Shown: positions 1-11,495, counted from the stretch's first letter. The stretch is 41,729 bases of DNA from Cladosporium sp. IMV 00045 (GCA_001931905.2 MSJI02000502.1:1-41729), one strand, 5' to 3'. Notes: generated by a model not told the origin, from the letters alone. A program made the numbers and translations.

Positions 1-1098
1 TTCATCGGTCCTGGAGCACCGATTGACACGGACAAGTACTTTGTCATCTGCACGAACGTTCTAGGCGGCTGCTACGGAAGCACAGGTCCCAGCAGCATCG
101 ACCCGATCAGCAAGAAGCACTACGGCACCAGCTTCCCCATCCTGACCATGCAGGACATGGTGCGCGCGCAGTTCCGCCTCCTCGACCACCTGGAGATCCA
201 GAAACTCTACGCCAGCGTCGGCAGCAGCATGGGCGGCATGCAGTCCCTCGCCGCGGGCGTCATGGCCAACGACAGAGTAGGCCGCATCGTCTCCGTCTCC
301 GGCTGCGCTCGCAGCCACCCATACAGCATCGCGATGCGCCACACGCAGCGCCAAGTCCTCATGAACGACGCTGCTTGGTCCCAAACCCGCGGCAACTACT
401 ACGACGCCATCCCCCCGCACGCAGGCATGAAGCTCGCGCGCGAAATCGCCACAATCACCTACCGCTCGGGACCAGAATGGGAGAAACGGTTCGGACGCGC
501 GCGCGCCGACCCCAGCAAACCGCCCGCCCTCTGCGCCGACTTCCTCATCGAAACCTACCTCGACCACGCGGGCGAGAAGTGGTGTCTGGAGTACGACGCC
601 AACAGCCTGATCTACATCTCCAAAGCCATGGACCTCTTCGACCTGGGCCGGGCGCACCAGGAAGCCACCCTGCAGCGCCGCGAGGAGAACTCCGGCCGTC
701 TGAACCTCCCCGCCGATCAGCTCGGCGCCACCAACAGCGATGTCTGCAACCTCACCCTCCCCGACCAACCCTATGAGGAGAAAGAAGTTAGCAGCTCCGA
801 CGTCATGTCCTCCTCCCCTTCCTCAACCACTGCAGAAGAATCCGCCTACGCCGCTTCGGAAGATTTGACGAAAGGCTTCCACCCCCTGCGCGACACGCCC
901 ACGCTCGTCCTGGGAGTCGCCTCGGACATCCTCTTCCCGGCTTTCCAGCAGCGCGAAATCGCCGAGACGCTGCGTCGCGCGGGCAACAGGCGCGTCACGC
1001 ATGTCGAGTTGGGAGAGGATCGCTCGCTGTTCGGGCACGATACGTTTTTGCTCGACTTGGAGGGCGTGGGTGGGGAGATAAGACGGTTTTTGGGGTGA
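1..1098 (+). CDS. MetX-family homoserine/serine O-acetyltransferase, 3' part (5' end outside window)
   Basis: This frame is open from base 1 to the TGA at 1096-1098, so the window holds the C-terminal 365 residues. The family is an alpha/beta-hydrolase fold that moves acetyl from acetyl-CoA to homoserine (Met2) or, in fungal CysA-type members, to serine, which feeds cysteine and methionine synthesis. Visible signatures are [11 protein letters not shown] near the fragment start and the nucleophile elbow GSSMGG, with the likely catalytic Ser at fragment residue 76. The acid Asp lies in SDILFP (about 309) and the His in FGHDTF (346). A low-complexity Ser/Glu insertion sits at about residues 255-290, before the acid residue. 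The [12 protein letters not shown] region reminds me more of fungal CysA than of Met2, but substrate cannot be settled by eye. The N-terminus, including any targeting signal, is upstream of the window. Confidence 0.86.
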   Translation, partial: FIGPGAPIDTDKYFVICTNVLGGCYGSTGPSSIDPISKKHYGTSFPILTMQDMVRAQFRLLDHLEIQKLYASVGSSMGGMQSLAAGVMANDRVGRIVSVSGCARSHPYSIAMRHTQRQVLMNDAAWSQTRGNYYDAIPPHAGMKLAREIATITYRSGPEWEKRFGRARADPSKPPALCADFLIETYLDHAGEKWCLEYDANSLIYISKAMDLFDLGRAHQEATLQRREENSGRLNLPADQLGATNSDVCNLTLPDQPYEEKEVSSSDVMSSSPSSTTAEESAYAASEDLTKGFHPLRDTPTLVLGVASDILFPAFQQREIAETLRRAGNRRVTHVELGEDRSLFGHDTFLLDLEGVGGEIRRFLG

Positions 1099-1970
1099 GA
1101 TGCTGGCTGGGAGATGAGGATATGGGGAGATTGTAGATTTACGCGAGAGTATAGGAAGAGAAATTAAAATGGGAATGTAGCATTATATCAAGTCGATGGA
1201 CATCTGAGTGAGGGCGAGTATTCGTGAAGAGTGACCCTCAAGACAACGTCTCGGAAAGGGGCATCACATTTCATGCTTTCAATCTAACATGAATTCTATT
1301 GTACGGTAAGGATTGTATCGTCTAAAATAAATGCGGTGAAGAAATTGTATGAATCTGCTCGCAACTAAACCAATCCACTCTTCTCCTCACTCACACGAAA
1401 GAGATCCACGCTGACGGTGAAGGGGAGAAGATTGATGAATCCACCACGAAAACCCCCTATTCTCTTCAACTCTCTGTTGCTCCCTAGCAAGAGTGCCTTT
1501 CCTACCTAGTACTCTTCTCTTCTCTGCTCGCAATTCGAGATATGGCAAAATCCGATGGCGGGAATGGAAATGAAGTATGGATACATGTATGCACACCAGA
1601 TATCCCGGGAGGAGAAAATCGAAAGACTCATCGTGCTTACTACCGTAGGATTGAGGCATTCATCCATCCATTCATTTTAAGTCTACACGTATTTTGAAGG
1701 GTTTGTTTAGTCCTTTCATTTATCTTTGATTTCCAGCCGTCGATGTCGTCTTCCATTTCCCCCGGGCGAGAGAATCATCGCCATCCTCCGAACGGGCGAA
1801 CTTCGGATTTCCTCCACTCCTCACATCTTCGAGGTAGAGACGGGACCTCAAGAAAGACATTATTTCCAACATTTTGAAGCTACACCACCGCACCCCAGCC
1901 CTCCAACAACTTTCCCAAATGCACTTCAATTAAATCGCCAACAATTTCCACACGCAATGGCCCAGCGGTA
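1099..1970. other. Intergenic: 3' flank of the acetyltransferase gene and promoter/leader of the PPR-like gene
   Basis: I see no gene here. Open frames on either strand have no recognisable protein character. The stretch holds an AT-richer 3' flank after 1098, a perfect 10-bp palindrome ATACATGTAT at 1581-1590, and a leader with a minimal upstream ORF at 1957-1971, listed separately. Confidence 0.7.
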
Positions 1971-1971
1971 A
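1957..1971 (+). promoter_or_regulatory. Four-codon upstream ORF overlapping the next start codon
   Basis: The bases ATG GCC CAG CGG TAA read M-A-Q-R-stop. The last A of the stop (1971) is the first A of the ATG that opens the 1204-codon frame, a TAATG overlap. The upstream ATG has G at -3 and G at +4, a fair initiation context. Ribosomes starting here would finish exactly on the main start, so translation could depend on leaky scanning or reinitiation. This is inference: if transcription starts between the two ATGs, the small ORF is not in the mRNA. Confidence 0.4.
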
Positions 1972-4900
1972 TGCTCCCACCGCCCACCCGCCCCCGCGCC
2001 CCCTCCGCCGCCACGCTGCGCCTCCTCTACCAGCTCGCGTACATCTCGTCCGGCACGGCGGTGGGGATTGGCGCGCTGTGTGCGGAGGAAAGGCGGCGGC
2101 GCACCCAGATCGTGCAGAAAGTCGCCGACAACGCGAGGCGCATACGGCAGAGTCCGCGGTACGCGCATGGTGCGGCTGCGGTTGCTGTGAGGGAGGAGCA
2201 GCACCAGGAGTATGAGGAGGAGTGGGCGCTGCAGGGGAACGGGGCTTTCTTGAGGGAGGGGAGGGATTCGGATTCGCATGCTGGTGTGAGGGGGAGGAGG
2301 TGGGAGTATGGAGAGGGCGGGAAGATGCCCGAGTTGCCTAGTGTGGTTGAGGAGGAGTATGGAAGGTTGGTGGAGGGGGTGGGGAGGAAGAGGAGGAAGA
2401 GAGGGGGTGTTGGGAACGGGAGACCGGATTTTGTGGAGGAGCATGGGAGTAGGGAGCATGTGGCGAAGACGGAACAGCGAATACGACCGGGTGCGAAGTT
2501 GGCGCGGGACCGGCAGCCTCAGTCTGGAATGTCAAGAGAGAGCTTGGGTTCGGACAAGGCGAAGAGGCCTTCATGGGATTTGGTCTCTTATCGAAGGATT
2601 TTACGCCATTCCGGTCCGGATGGGTATATCTTGGAACGAGTTTCTCCCCGGACGAGACTCTTCCACTCGGGCAAGGAAGGGAGGAAGTACCGGAACCCGG
2701 AGAATAGCTGGGAGCAAAGTGTGGAAGAATTCGCAACGCGAAAGTCTTGGACAACACACGATGGATCAGGACGAGCGGCAACGCCAGAAGTTCTCGCAGG
2801 CGATGTCAACATCTTCTTCGACAAAGTGAACGCGGACAATCCTTCCCCAATGGATATGCAACATGCTTGCGAGATAGCGGATCAATTGCTACGACTATCG
2901 CTTGGCCTCGGGTCTGTCCAGGAAATACGCTCGCTTCTGCTATGGAAGATCGCCGCGAATGTGTTGAGCATCCAAGACTTGGATAACATTGTTGGCGCGT
3001 TCGCCGCTGTGGCAGGGAAAATGGGACCCGAAGCCACATTGCAGTTTTACTCGGACATGTTTGCAACTGCTACCTTTGAACATCAAGCACCCTCAGAGAG
3101 ATTACGACTTGAGTTGAGATTACGAGCCGAGGCTTTGAAAATGGGGGATGTTGAAGGAGGTTGCAGGGCCCTCACGGACAGCATCTGTATTCCTGCTAAA
3201 CTGGAGTACAACAAGCTGGCCGAAGTGCTCGGTCGAGAATGCAGAGAGCTGGTCAACCAAGGACATCTGAACGCTGCAGTCGATCTTTGGAACACAACAA
3301 CAAAGGCGCGAGCTTCATATTCAGCCGTTGACGCTGAACTGGAAAACGAATTATACGATGCTGCAATGACCGCGAAGTATGCTTCACTGTGCGTGAGCAT
3401 GCTCCGACTGAAGAGCTCGCTGAACTTCAACCACAACATGCGTCAACAGAAGGACGCCCTCATCAAGCTATGTTTCGAAGAGGGATCGACCGGACTGCTG
3501 CGAAATCTGTTCAGAATCAAGGCTGAAGGCGCGCTCGGACATAGCAAGCTGAGCACTCACAGCTACGTGTGCCTGGCTCAATGCTTTGCGGAAGACAGCA
3601 AGGACTTCGAATCGTTCAAGGTGTACTACAAGCGTGTTCCTCCATCTTTCCGCGGATCCGTGGCCGAAGCCAGTGCTGCTGCTAGAGCATTCTCACTGAA
3701 GGCTGATTGGAAGGCTACACGCGACCTCGAACGCGCACGGAATGACTATCAGCTAGCCATTGATCGTTATGCCCAGGATGGAATCGACGAGCAATGTCTA
3801 CGCCCCCTTAATGTGGCAATGACTGAGATCCAGCTTAGTGCGAATCAACCAGTCCAGGCGATGAAGGCTTTGGCTGTCATGAATGGATCACAACTAGACA
3901 GCAATGTCGCTGTCCTGACAGCCCTGGCTTTGGCCAAACAAGGTGATTGGCCTTCTTTCGAGCGACTGCTACATGCTTTGCACAAAGAGCCATTGGAATG
4001 GACGGCTGGCAACAAGCGAGTATTCAACAATGCTTTGCATCTTTTCTCACGCCATCACACCGCGCAGCAGCTGTCTGATCTTGCAGAGAGTTCGATCAGC
4101 CAACTCAACTTCCAGCCAAACAGAGCCACATGGGAGATCCTGCTCTCCAGCTTTGTGTCCAAAAGGTCTGTGTCACTCCTGAGGCACTGGCTGTGCAACC
4201 CTGGCCTACTGGAGAGGAAAATCGAACTGGATGCCGACATTGGAGCCGCGTTGATGAAAACCTGGTATCTTGATTTCAGACACTCCCACCTCGTGGTCAT
4301 GTGGGTATGTCGAGAGCTCGTGCGGAAGGCGCCTTCTTTGCACGGTGGACAGCTCTGGAACGTCATGCGTGAAGCTCTCGGGTTTGATCTGAGAACGCTC
4401 GGTGGCACGAACGCACCCTGGATGGAACCGATCATTCGCGCCAGAGCAGAACTGATATCTGAGCAAGGCGCCGAGATTCCTCGACCTGGTCACGTTTGGA
4501 ATCGGCAACTGTATGATCGCGGTCAACTGTTGACCGTTGACCAAGGAGCGTCGATGGAAGCCGAACGATATGATTCACCGCAGGAAGAGACAAAATTGTC
4601 TTACTCAGAGTCCTTCAAGGGTGACGACGCTTTGCCTACGAAAAGCCTAGATTGGCAAGAGCTTCGTCCTTCATACATGACAAGCTGGACCGAAGAATCG
4701 ATCCCTGACACAAGTGCCGACAAACTCGACGTCCCAACACTCGAAAGGCAAATGATCGTCCAACTCTCGCTCGGAGAACACCAGACCGTGCTGCAAATTT
4801 ACCAAGACTCTCTCGACGCCGCCGGCCTGCCTGCTTCACCAATCATGCTCGAAGTCGCCCTAGAAGCAAGCATCCGCTTCCAAGGCCACGCCGAAGAAGC

Positions 4901-5585
4901 CGAACGCATCATCACCGCCGCCTCCCAAGCCGGAATGAACATCGCCTGCGCCATCGGCCCCCTCCTCATCCACCAAATCCGCCAACTCACCAGCATCGAC
5001 CAACCTACCGCCACCAGCCTCCGCCACAAAGTCATCGACTACTACCGCATGAACGAGCGCAACGGTCTACACGTCAAACACCACATCGGCACGCACGCCG
5101 CACACACGCTCATGTACAACGGCCACGCCGACCTCGGCGTCAACCTTCTCGCCACGATCTTCAAATCCCCCTGGTCCGCCTCCCAACCCCTCGACCTCAC
5201 CGCCCTGAGCGTCTGGTTCACGGGCTACGCGCACCTCGGCCATTTGCGCGGCATGCACTGGGTGGTGGAGGAGATTCTCGCGCGCGGCCTGAGCATCGAC
5301 ATGCCTTTCATCCGCACTCTGAGGCGCGCCAGACGGCCCGCGCAGAGGCTTGCGGATGGGAGGGTGGTTTATGGCACGCAGGAGAGGAGGGTTCTGGCTT
5401 ATTTGAAGTTTTGGTCCGGGGTGTTCAGGCAGAAGAGGGAGGAGCAGATGAGGGAGTCGAAGAGGTTTGGGAGGAAGTTGGTGGGCGTTTTGGTCGAGGC
5501 GGCGAATGGGGGGAGGGAGAAGAGGAGGGTTCCGCGTGGGGTTGGGAGGGGGTTGGAGGGGAGGAGGGCGAGGGGGCTTGCTTGA
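1971..5585 (+). CDS. Large helical-repeat (pentatricopeptide-like) protein, probably mitochondrial
   Basis: This is one uninterrupted frame of 1204 codons with no intron needed. Residues 1-60 are basic with a hydrophobic segment at about 18-41 (LLYQLAYISSGTAVGIGALC) followed by EERRRR, as in a mitochondrial inner-membrane or matrix targeting region. Residues of about 65-270 are Arg/Gly/Glu-rich and look disordered. From about 280 to 1150 the chain is a long run of helix pairs with PPR-like spacing, for example around the YNKLAEVLGRECRELVNQG stretch and the 'ALALAKQGDWPSFERLL' stretch. The C-terminus is strongly basic. Fungal proteins of this build are usually organelle RNA-processing or translation factors. 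That role is by analogy, and I cannot name the orthologue. A four-codon upstream ORF overlaps its ATG. Confidence 0.72.
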   Translation: MLPPPTRPRAPSAATLRLLYQLAYISSGTAVGIGALCAEERRRRTQIVQKVADNARRIRQSPRYAHGAAAVAVREEQHQEYEEEWALQGNGAFLREGRDSDSHAGVRGRRWEYGEGGKMPELPSVVEEEYGRLVEGVGRKRRKRGGVGNGRPDFVEEHGSREHVAKTEQRIRPGAKLARDRQPQSGMSRESLGSDKAKRPSWDLVSYRRILRHSGPDGYILERVSPRTRLFHSGKEGRKYRNPENSWEQSVEEFATRKSWTTHDGSGRAATPEVLAGDVNIFFDKVNADNPSPMDMQHACEIADQLLRLSLGLGSVQEIRSLLLWKIAANVLSIQDLDNIVGAFAAVAGKMGPEATLQFYSDMFATATFEHQAPSERLRLELRLRAEALKMGDVEGGCRALTDSICIPAKLEYNKLAEVLGRECRELVNQGHLNAAVDLWNTTTKARASYSAVDAELENELYDAAMTAKYASLCVSMLRLKSSLNFNHNMRQQKDALIKLCFEEGSTGLLRNLFRIKAEGALGHSKLSTHSYVCLAQCFAEDSKDFESFKVYYKRVPPSFRGSVAEASAAARAFSLKADWKATRDLERARNDYQLAIDRYAQDGIDEQCLRPLNVAMTEIQLSANQPVQAMKALAVMNGSQLDSNVAVLTALALAKQGDWPSFERLLHALHKEPLEWTAGNKRVFNNALHLFSRHHTAQQLSDLAESSISQLNFQPNRATWEILLSSFVSKRSVSLLRHWLCNPGLLERKIELDADIGAALMKTWYLDFRHSHLVVMWVCRELVRKAPSLHGGQLWNVMREALGFDLRTLGGTNAPWMEPIIRARAELISEQGAEIPRPGHVWNRQLYDRGQLLTVDQGASMEAERYDSPQEETKLSYSESFKGDDALPTKSLDWQELRPSYMTSWTEESIPDTSADKLDVPTLERQMIVQLSLGEHQTVLQIYQDSLDAAGLPASPIMLEVALEASIRFQGHAEEAERIITAASQAGMNIACAIGPLLIHQIRQLTSIDQPTATSLRHKVIDYYRMNERNGLHVKHHIGTHAAHTLMYNGHADLGVNLLATIFKSPWSASQPLDLTALSVWFTGYAHLGHLRGMHWVVEEILARGLSIDMPFIRTLRRARRPAQRLADGRVVYGTQERRVLAYLKFWSGVFRQKREEQMRESKRFGRKLVGVLVEAANGGREKRRVPRGVGRGLEGRRARGLA

Positions 5586-5947
5586 GTGTTGAGAGGTGTA
5601 TTGGTCGGTTTGACTTGAGGAGTTCTCGTCATTCGGGATATAGGGGTTCAGTAGAATTGCGCAGCGCTGGTGTCCGTTCTAATGGGCAAGCGAGTGGATC
5701 TTGTACGAAGTATCATATGTATCAGCTATCGCAACATCACATCAAGACCATCTGGTTAAAGAAGCCTTTTCAGAGTCCTACAAAAGTGAAAAAGGACGTT
5801 GCTCATCCCATTGAAATCTCACCATTGTTTCTCTCGCAGCCACATCACCCGGCAAGAAAGGCGTCCTTCCCAACTTCCCCTCCTCCCACCAGCAAGCATG
5901 TCAAGATCCGCACCAAAAAGGCAAGATAAGAGGAAGCAAAAGGAAAA
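5586..5947. other. Intergenic between the PPR-like gene and tRNA-Val
   Basis: This is the 3' flank of the PPR-like gene on the plus strand and the 3' trailer of the tRNA gene on the minus strand. Two short T-runs on the minus strand (5947-5944 and 5941-5938) are candidate RNA polymerase III terminators. No gene is visible. Confidence 0.65.
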
Positions 5948-6082
5948 GCTCGACCCCAGGATCGAACTGAGGACCTTACCCGTTCTAAATGAAAGACGGT
6001 ATGACTTTTCGACAACTTAACGCCATTGCGAGGGCGCTGGGAAGTTGTGAAGGGTACGTGATAGCCACTACACCAGTCGAGC
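5948..6082 (-). tRNA. tRNA-Val (anticodon CAC) with a 63-nt intron
   Basis: On the minus strand the acceptor arms GCTCGAC (6082-6076) and GTCGAGC (5954-5948) pair perfectly. The D-arm carries GTG/CAC and the AGTGGCTAT loop. The anticodon stem is TACCC (6056-6052) with GGGTA (5981-5977), and the T-arm is CTCAG-TTCGATC-CTGGG with one G-U pair. With an intron after position 37, the mature loop reads TTCACAC, the same loop as yeast tRNA-Val(CAC). The anticodon is 6049-6047 and the intron is 5983-6045. The intron's AAGTTGT (plus-strand ACAACTT, 6012-6018) can pair with ACAACTT, which covers two anticodon bases and the splice site, as in typical eukaryotic pre-tRNAs. One oddity is that the base after the acceptor (position 73) would be U, and a TTTT run begins right there. 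Confidence 0.8.
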
Positions 6083-7822
6083 CCGACATGGAGCCAAATT
6101 CACAGACATTTCGTTCATATAGCCTCAAATTTTTGTTACCAAAACCTGAAGCCTCAAATTTACCCTATGCAGCATCACCTTCCAGAGCAGTGGCTTCGGG
6201 TTCTTGGGTGTTGTATATCGGAAATTGATGATTAGGGAGGAGGACGTGAGAATGGTTGTTGGTTACGTCTTGACCCTTGAACTATTACAGCCGATGGAAC
6301 GTCGCAGTGGATACTTCTGAGGTTGGGCAGGTTTGTGCTTACGGCGTTCGATCATAACGGCAGAATTCAAGGTCAAACATCTCAAGCCGTTGACGATGTG
6401 GATGAAACCAGAAGGTCGGCCATCTGACTATGGTAGGATGTCCCGAGGCGGTTATGCTTTTGGCTACATGAAGCAGTTGTCCTTCGAGATATTGCGCCAG
6501 GGGCGAGCCATTGAGCTCGTGGCCTTCACATCATAGCCCTTCAGCTTCCATAGCTGTAAATTGGGGAAAATGAAATCAATTGTCCAGTTGTCCACTACAA
6601 GTGAAGAAGGCGACACTTTTGCAAATCTGAAAAGCGACCAGGATGGTGACGAACGACGATCACCGACCAATGCCTGGCCATGCCGCCGGACATGCTCGAA
6701 AAACATCCTCACCACACCAATCAGTAGGTCGGAGTAGCAGACAGAAACATGTGCACACATGCAGAGAAAGCCCGTCTGCCATGCATGCATACACGACAGG
6801 ACGAACGCGGGCGCAGGGGGGTTTGGGACAGGTAGAGTAATGCAAAGTTGACGGATGGAGAAGAGATGTGAAACGACTAGCAGCAGCTACAAGGCTGAAA
6901 CGGATTGGTGTTGACGAATCATGAAGTGAGGTTGGTTTGCCAAGGAGGGGATGTGTCGAGCGGATGCCCGTTGCCCGCTTTCCATTCGACCCAGACCAGA
7001 AGCAGGAGAGAAGCCAGGCAGCGTGGAGAGGAAGACAGCCAGCAGAGAGAGACACACATCCTCCACCTCCTAAGCCTCGATACCACCACTGTCACTTCAC
7101 ACTTCACTTCACTCCACCCCTCCCTCCTCCTCCTTCTCCCTCTTCTTTGATATACTTCTTGTACCATCATCCCCATCATCCCTCCCTTGGCCTACCCGTC
7201 GGCCCCGGTAGCCTCCAACACAGCCTTCCGGTGGCGCCTCATCCCCAGACTCCTCTCTTATTTGTCTCTCCCTTCAGCCCGCGCTGGCTCCTGTGCTACA
7301 CCACCTGCTCCCACACCACGCCGCCGCCTCCTCGTCTTTCTCTCGTTGAGCGCTGCTGGATTGCCATCTCTGCTCGACCCAATCCTCTCAATCCCTCATT
7401 CATTGCCTTGGATCGTCTCCATCACCTGCCCGCATTCCCTTCGGAGTTGTCATCTCTCACCATTCCGCTGAACGACTTCACGAAACAGGACCAGGCCACG
7501 TGCGCCCAGCTCAACCCTCCCCCGGCGACTCCGCGCGGCAGATTCTTTGTCTCTGCTGCAGCCTTTGCAAGATCGAGACACGTCGCATACCCATTCAGCG
7601 AGTACACAGTAACCGAGGGCACCTTGTGGCTGGATCACATGCCAAGTACATCTTGAAAGGAAACTGGATTTTGCGTTGTTTAAAAGAGAAGTTCAGACGA
7701 TACAATTGTAGTACGGTCACACACACGCTTGAAAGAACAGCGCTTGCTGCTCGACATTTCTGCTCGACGCTTCAGACAACACACACCATACATCTCCTAC
7801 CTTCAGCGCAGCATAATCTATA
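6083..7822. other. Intergenic: tRNA upstream flank and long promoter/leader of the PUF gene
   Basis: No protein gene is supported. From about 7060 to 7480 the plus strand is strongly C/T-rich, with many CCTCC and CTTC runs. This is the usual look of a fungal core promoter and 5' leader, and it fits a long leader for the jsn1-like gene starting at 7823. The long open frames here start at non-ATG codons or are biased shadows of the pyrimidine tract. Confidence 0.6.
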
Positions 7823-10800
7823 ATGGCGCCTACATCCCGACCCGACTACAAACTCAACCTCGAGGGACTGCCGCAGCTCAACATGGGCGGCACGAGGTCG
7901 GCCAATGGTTCGGCCACCAACTCGCCCATTGAGCCTGCCGGTTCAGGCTCAAGGTATCCCCTTGGCAATGGCCTTGGATCCGCAGGCTCCCAGCTGGGCT
8001 CTGGAAGAGCGGGAGCTGGGTCTCCCTCGAAGGAATTTGGAAGCCGACTGTTTCCCAAACGGTATGTGTGGTTCTTGGTGCGTGAAAATGAAATGTACAC
8101 TCTGACCTGATATTATTGCAGTGCCCGTGAAATCCAGGCGCAAGAGGGCATTTCCCCTTCCCTGTGGGGTCCTCCCCCAGCCGGCAGCGGCCACTCCACG
8201 CCTCTTCGAGAAATCATCCCAGAGTCGCCAGGCAGCGACAGTTTCCCCGACTTTGACGCCAACACCGCGCAGACTGGTCTCGCGCCTTCAAGCCAGGGTG
8301 CTGCCAATTCCACCCGACGTGGACGCGCCGGCACAGTCCCTTCGCGCCTTCCCCCGATCGGTTCCATAAATGGACTTGGCGGCTCGCAACCCTCCTCCCG
8401 TCCCACGAGCTCCCAAAATACACCCCCAGGCAGCGTTTATGGATCCGCGTCGCCTTCCTATGGCGATCCGCAGGCCACGGCTGGCGCGAGCAACAACAGT
8501 AGCCAGGCGCTGCTGTCTCGTCTCAGGGCCGGCTCCATGCCTCAGCGTAGCAGCATGATGGGAGGTGGCAGTCCTTTTGGGTCTTCCTTGTTCGCAAGCA
8601 ACTGGATGGCGGGAAGAGAACGTGCGAGTACACTGCAGAGCATAAGGTCGTCCGACGCACCCTCTTCGCCGAGAGAATCGCCAGCCGACAATGATGTGCG
8701 CACTCTTGATTATTTGGGCTTGGTGGACACCCCGCAACCTCAAAGAGGAGGCTTGACGCAAGCCGAGGCCAATATTCTTGCAAGTCAACAGCGCTCGAGG
8801 GGCAATTCTGGCTTCAATGTTGCAGACATGGCTGCGCTGAACTCTTACTCGAAGAACCCCGCGAACAGGTTCCGCTCTTACTCGGTCAATGCTAAGGAGA
8901 AGTATGCCGATGGCGAGGATGATGATGACGAGCTTACCGAGTATGAGCAGCTCCAGCAAATGTATGGCGGCGGTCTCCCTTCTTCTTCAAGAGACGCTGC
9001 CGCTGCACAGGCTGCGGCTATCCATGAAGCTGTCAGGCAGCACAATCTCGATGTGCAGGCATTTGCTACATACGCAAGCTCCAACCGTCCTCGAGCTCGC
9101 ACTGCCGGCGTGTTGGACTCCCCGGCGAACCGATCCCTGCGGAGCTACCTTCCCACGCCGTCTCGATTGGATAGCAGCATGAATGCGTCTGATTTGCCGA
9201 CCAGCGAAACCAGCGATCTCAATGGTCTCACCAGCGCTGTGCAAGGCATGAACCTGGCAGGCAAGCCCTACGACAGCGGTGTTGAAGCTCCAATGGAATC
9301 GCCTACACGTTCCCTCTGGCTTGGTAACATCCCTTCTTCGACCACTGTCTCCTCGCTCAATGTGATCTTTGGTCAGTTCGGCACGATCGAGTTCGCGCGC
9401 GTTCTCACCCACAAGAGCTGCGGCTTCGTCAACTTCGAGAACATTCAGAGCGCGGTCACTGCCAAAGCGCAGTGCAACGGCAAAGAGATCTTCCCTGGCT
9501 GTGGCCCTATCCGCATTGGATTTGCAAAAGAGCAAAGCGCTTCCAACACCCCTGGTGCCAATGGAATGTACCCCTCGCCCAGCCCTGATCCTTTTGTGGC
9601 TAAGGGTAATGCCGCGCCTGGTGCGATCGGTCAACCGAGCAACAACATCAATGCCGAAACTGCTGCTGCCGCGCTCGTTACTCCGGATCTGCTGAAGCTG
9701 CGTGATGAGGTGTCGACTATTGTGTCACAATTCGGCGCCTCCGCAGAGGAGCAGACCCGCATTGAGGCCAATTTGGACAAGGCCATGAAGTACGACGAGT
9801 TCGCCCTGGAGGTCCCGGCTATTGGTGAGCCGAGCCACAACCGTGTGCACGATGCTCCGCGCCTGCGCGATATTCGCAAGCGTATTGATAACAACTCCTG
9901 TACTCCGATGGAGATCGAGGTTATTGCCACGGAGATGCTTCCTGAGATTGCCGAGCTGTCTTCCGACTACCTGGGCAACACGGTCGTCCAAAAGTTGTTT
10001 GAGCACTGCACTGAAGAGACCAAGGAAGCTATGCTCACTGAGATTGCGCCTCATCTCGCGGAGATTGGTGTGCACAAGAATGGCACCTGGGCAGCCCAGA
10101 AGATCATCGATGTTGCCCGCACCCCACAGCAGATGTCGATGATTGCCGAATCCCTCCGACCTCACAGCGTGAATCTCTTCCTCGACCAATACGGCAACTA
10201 CGTTATGCAATGCTGCCTGCGCTTCCAGTCGCCTTTGAACGACTTCATCTTCGACACGATGCTTAACAAGCTTTGGGATGTGGCACAGGGTAGATTCGGT
10301 GCTCGTGCGATGCGGGCCTGCTTGGAGAGTCACTTCGCAACAAACGACCAGAAGAGGCTGATGGCTGCGGCGATCACCTTGCACAGTGTCCAGCTCGCCA
10401 CCAACTCAAACGGCGCTTTGCTTCTGACCTGGTTCCTCGACACTTGCACTTTCCCGCGTAGACGCTCTGTTCTGGCGCCACGTCTGATCCCTCACCTGGT
10501 CCACCTCTGCACTCACAAGGTCGCCTACCTGACTGTGCTGAAGATCATCAACCAACGCAACGAGCCTGAAGCCCGCGACCACATTCTTCGCGCACTTTTC
10601 GAAGATCAGACTCTGCAAAGTATCGTCAGCGATCAGGCATGTGGCGCGACTTTCATCTTCAAGGTCCTCACCACCCCCTTCCTGGACGACAGCATCCGCC
10701 CAGAGTGTGTCGAGAATGTGCGCAACGTTCTTCTCCGCCTCAAAGCACAGCCATCCCAAGGCTACAAGCGCCTGATGGACGAAGTCGGACTTTCCACCCG

Positions 10801-11495
10801 CCACGGAGGCACCCCTGTCAGCCACGACGGACGCTCCAACTCGAAGAACCGCAGCATGAACGGCCACCTGTCGCAGCTCGACACCAACCAAAACGGCGGC
10901 GGCGGCGGTGGCTACCCCCGCCCTCCCTACGCCAACATGACCCCGCAGCACCCGTCGTCCATGGACCCCGCGCTCGCCAGCCAAGGCCTCCAGCGCACCA
11001 TCAGCATGGACTCCACCTCCTTCGACCCCTACGCCCCCAATCCCGGCCTCATGACCCCGCAGTACACCCACAGCCCCGCCATGTCCTCCGCCGGCATCTC
11101 CCCCATCAACCACCACCAGCACCAGCACCAGCAAATGCAGTACCAGCAAGCCCTGCTCGCCCAGCAGCAACAGCAGCAGCAGCAGATGCCGCGCCCGCCG
11201 GGCTTCTACAGCAGCCCTGGCGCCGCTTACGGCGCCGCTTCGCCCATGATGGACCCCTACCGCCAGCCGGGGCAGATGGGCCCGCCTGGTATGGCGGGCG
11301 GGTTTGGCGCTCCCCCGCCGCCGCCGCCGCCGCAGATGGGCTATGGCCAGGCTTATGGCAATGTCCCCCCACCTCCGCCGCCGCAGTATGTCCCTCAGGG
11401 TGGTGGGGGTGGTGGACGGAGAGTAAGGGTAGGTTAATGTCTTGAAGCTTTGGGTTTCGTGGAAGTTGATGACTGACGTTTTTGCGTAGCGTTGA
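7823..11495 (+). CDS. jsn1: Jsn1/Puf1-type RNA-binding protein (RRM + Pumilio repeats)
   Basis: My exons are 7823-8061, 8122-11422 and 11490-11495, giving 1181 residues. Intron 1 (60 nt) joins frames exactly across a split CGT codon. Intron 2 (67 nt, GTAAGG to GCGTAG, with CTGAC 10 nt before the acceptor) leaves only Arg and TGA. Reading through would instead end at 11437 with four different residues. Residues 1-470 are Ser/Pro/Gly-rich. An RRM lies at about 475-550 (SLWLGNIP as RNP2 and SCGFVNFE as RNP1). The PUF repeats lie at about 660-960, including LGNTVVQKLFEHC, NGTWAAQKIID and YGNYVMQCCL. A tail of Q-, H-, P- and G-runs follows. The RRM+PUF pairing matches yeast Jsn1/Puf1 and Puf2, cytoplasmic mRNA-binding regulators. 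The mRNA targets are not visible here. Confidence 0.88.
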
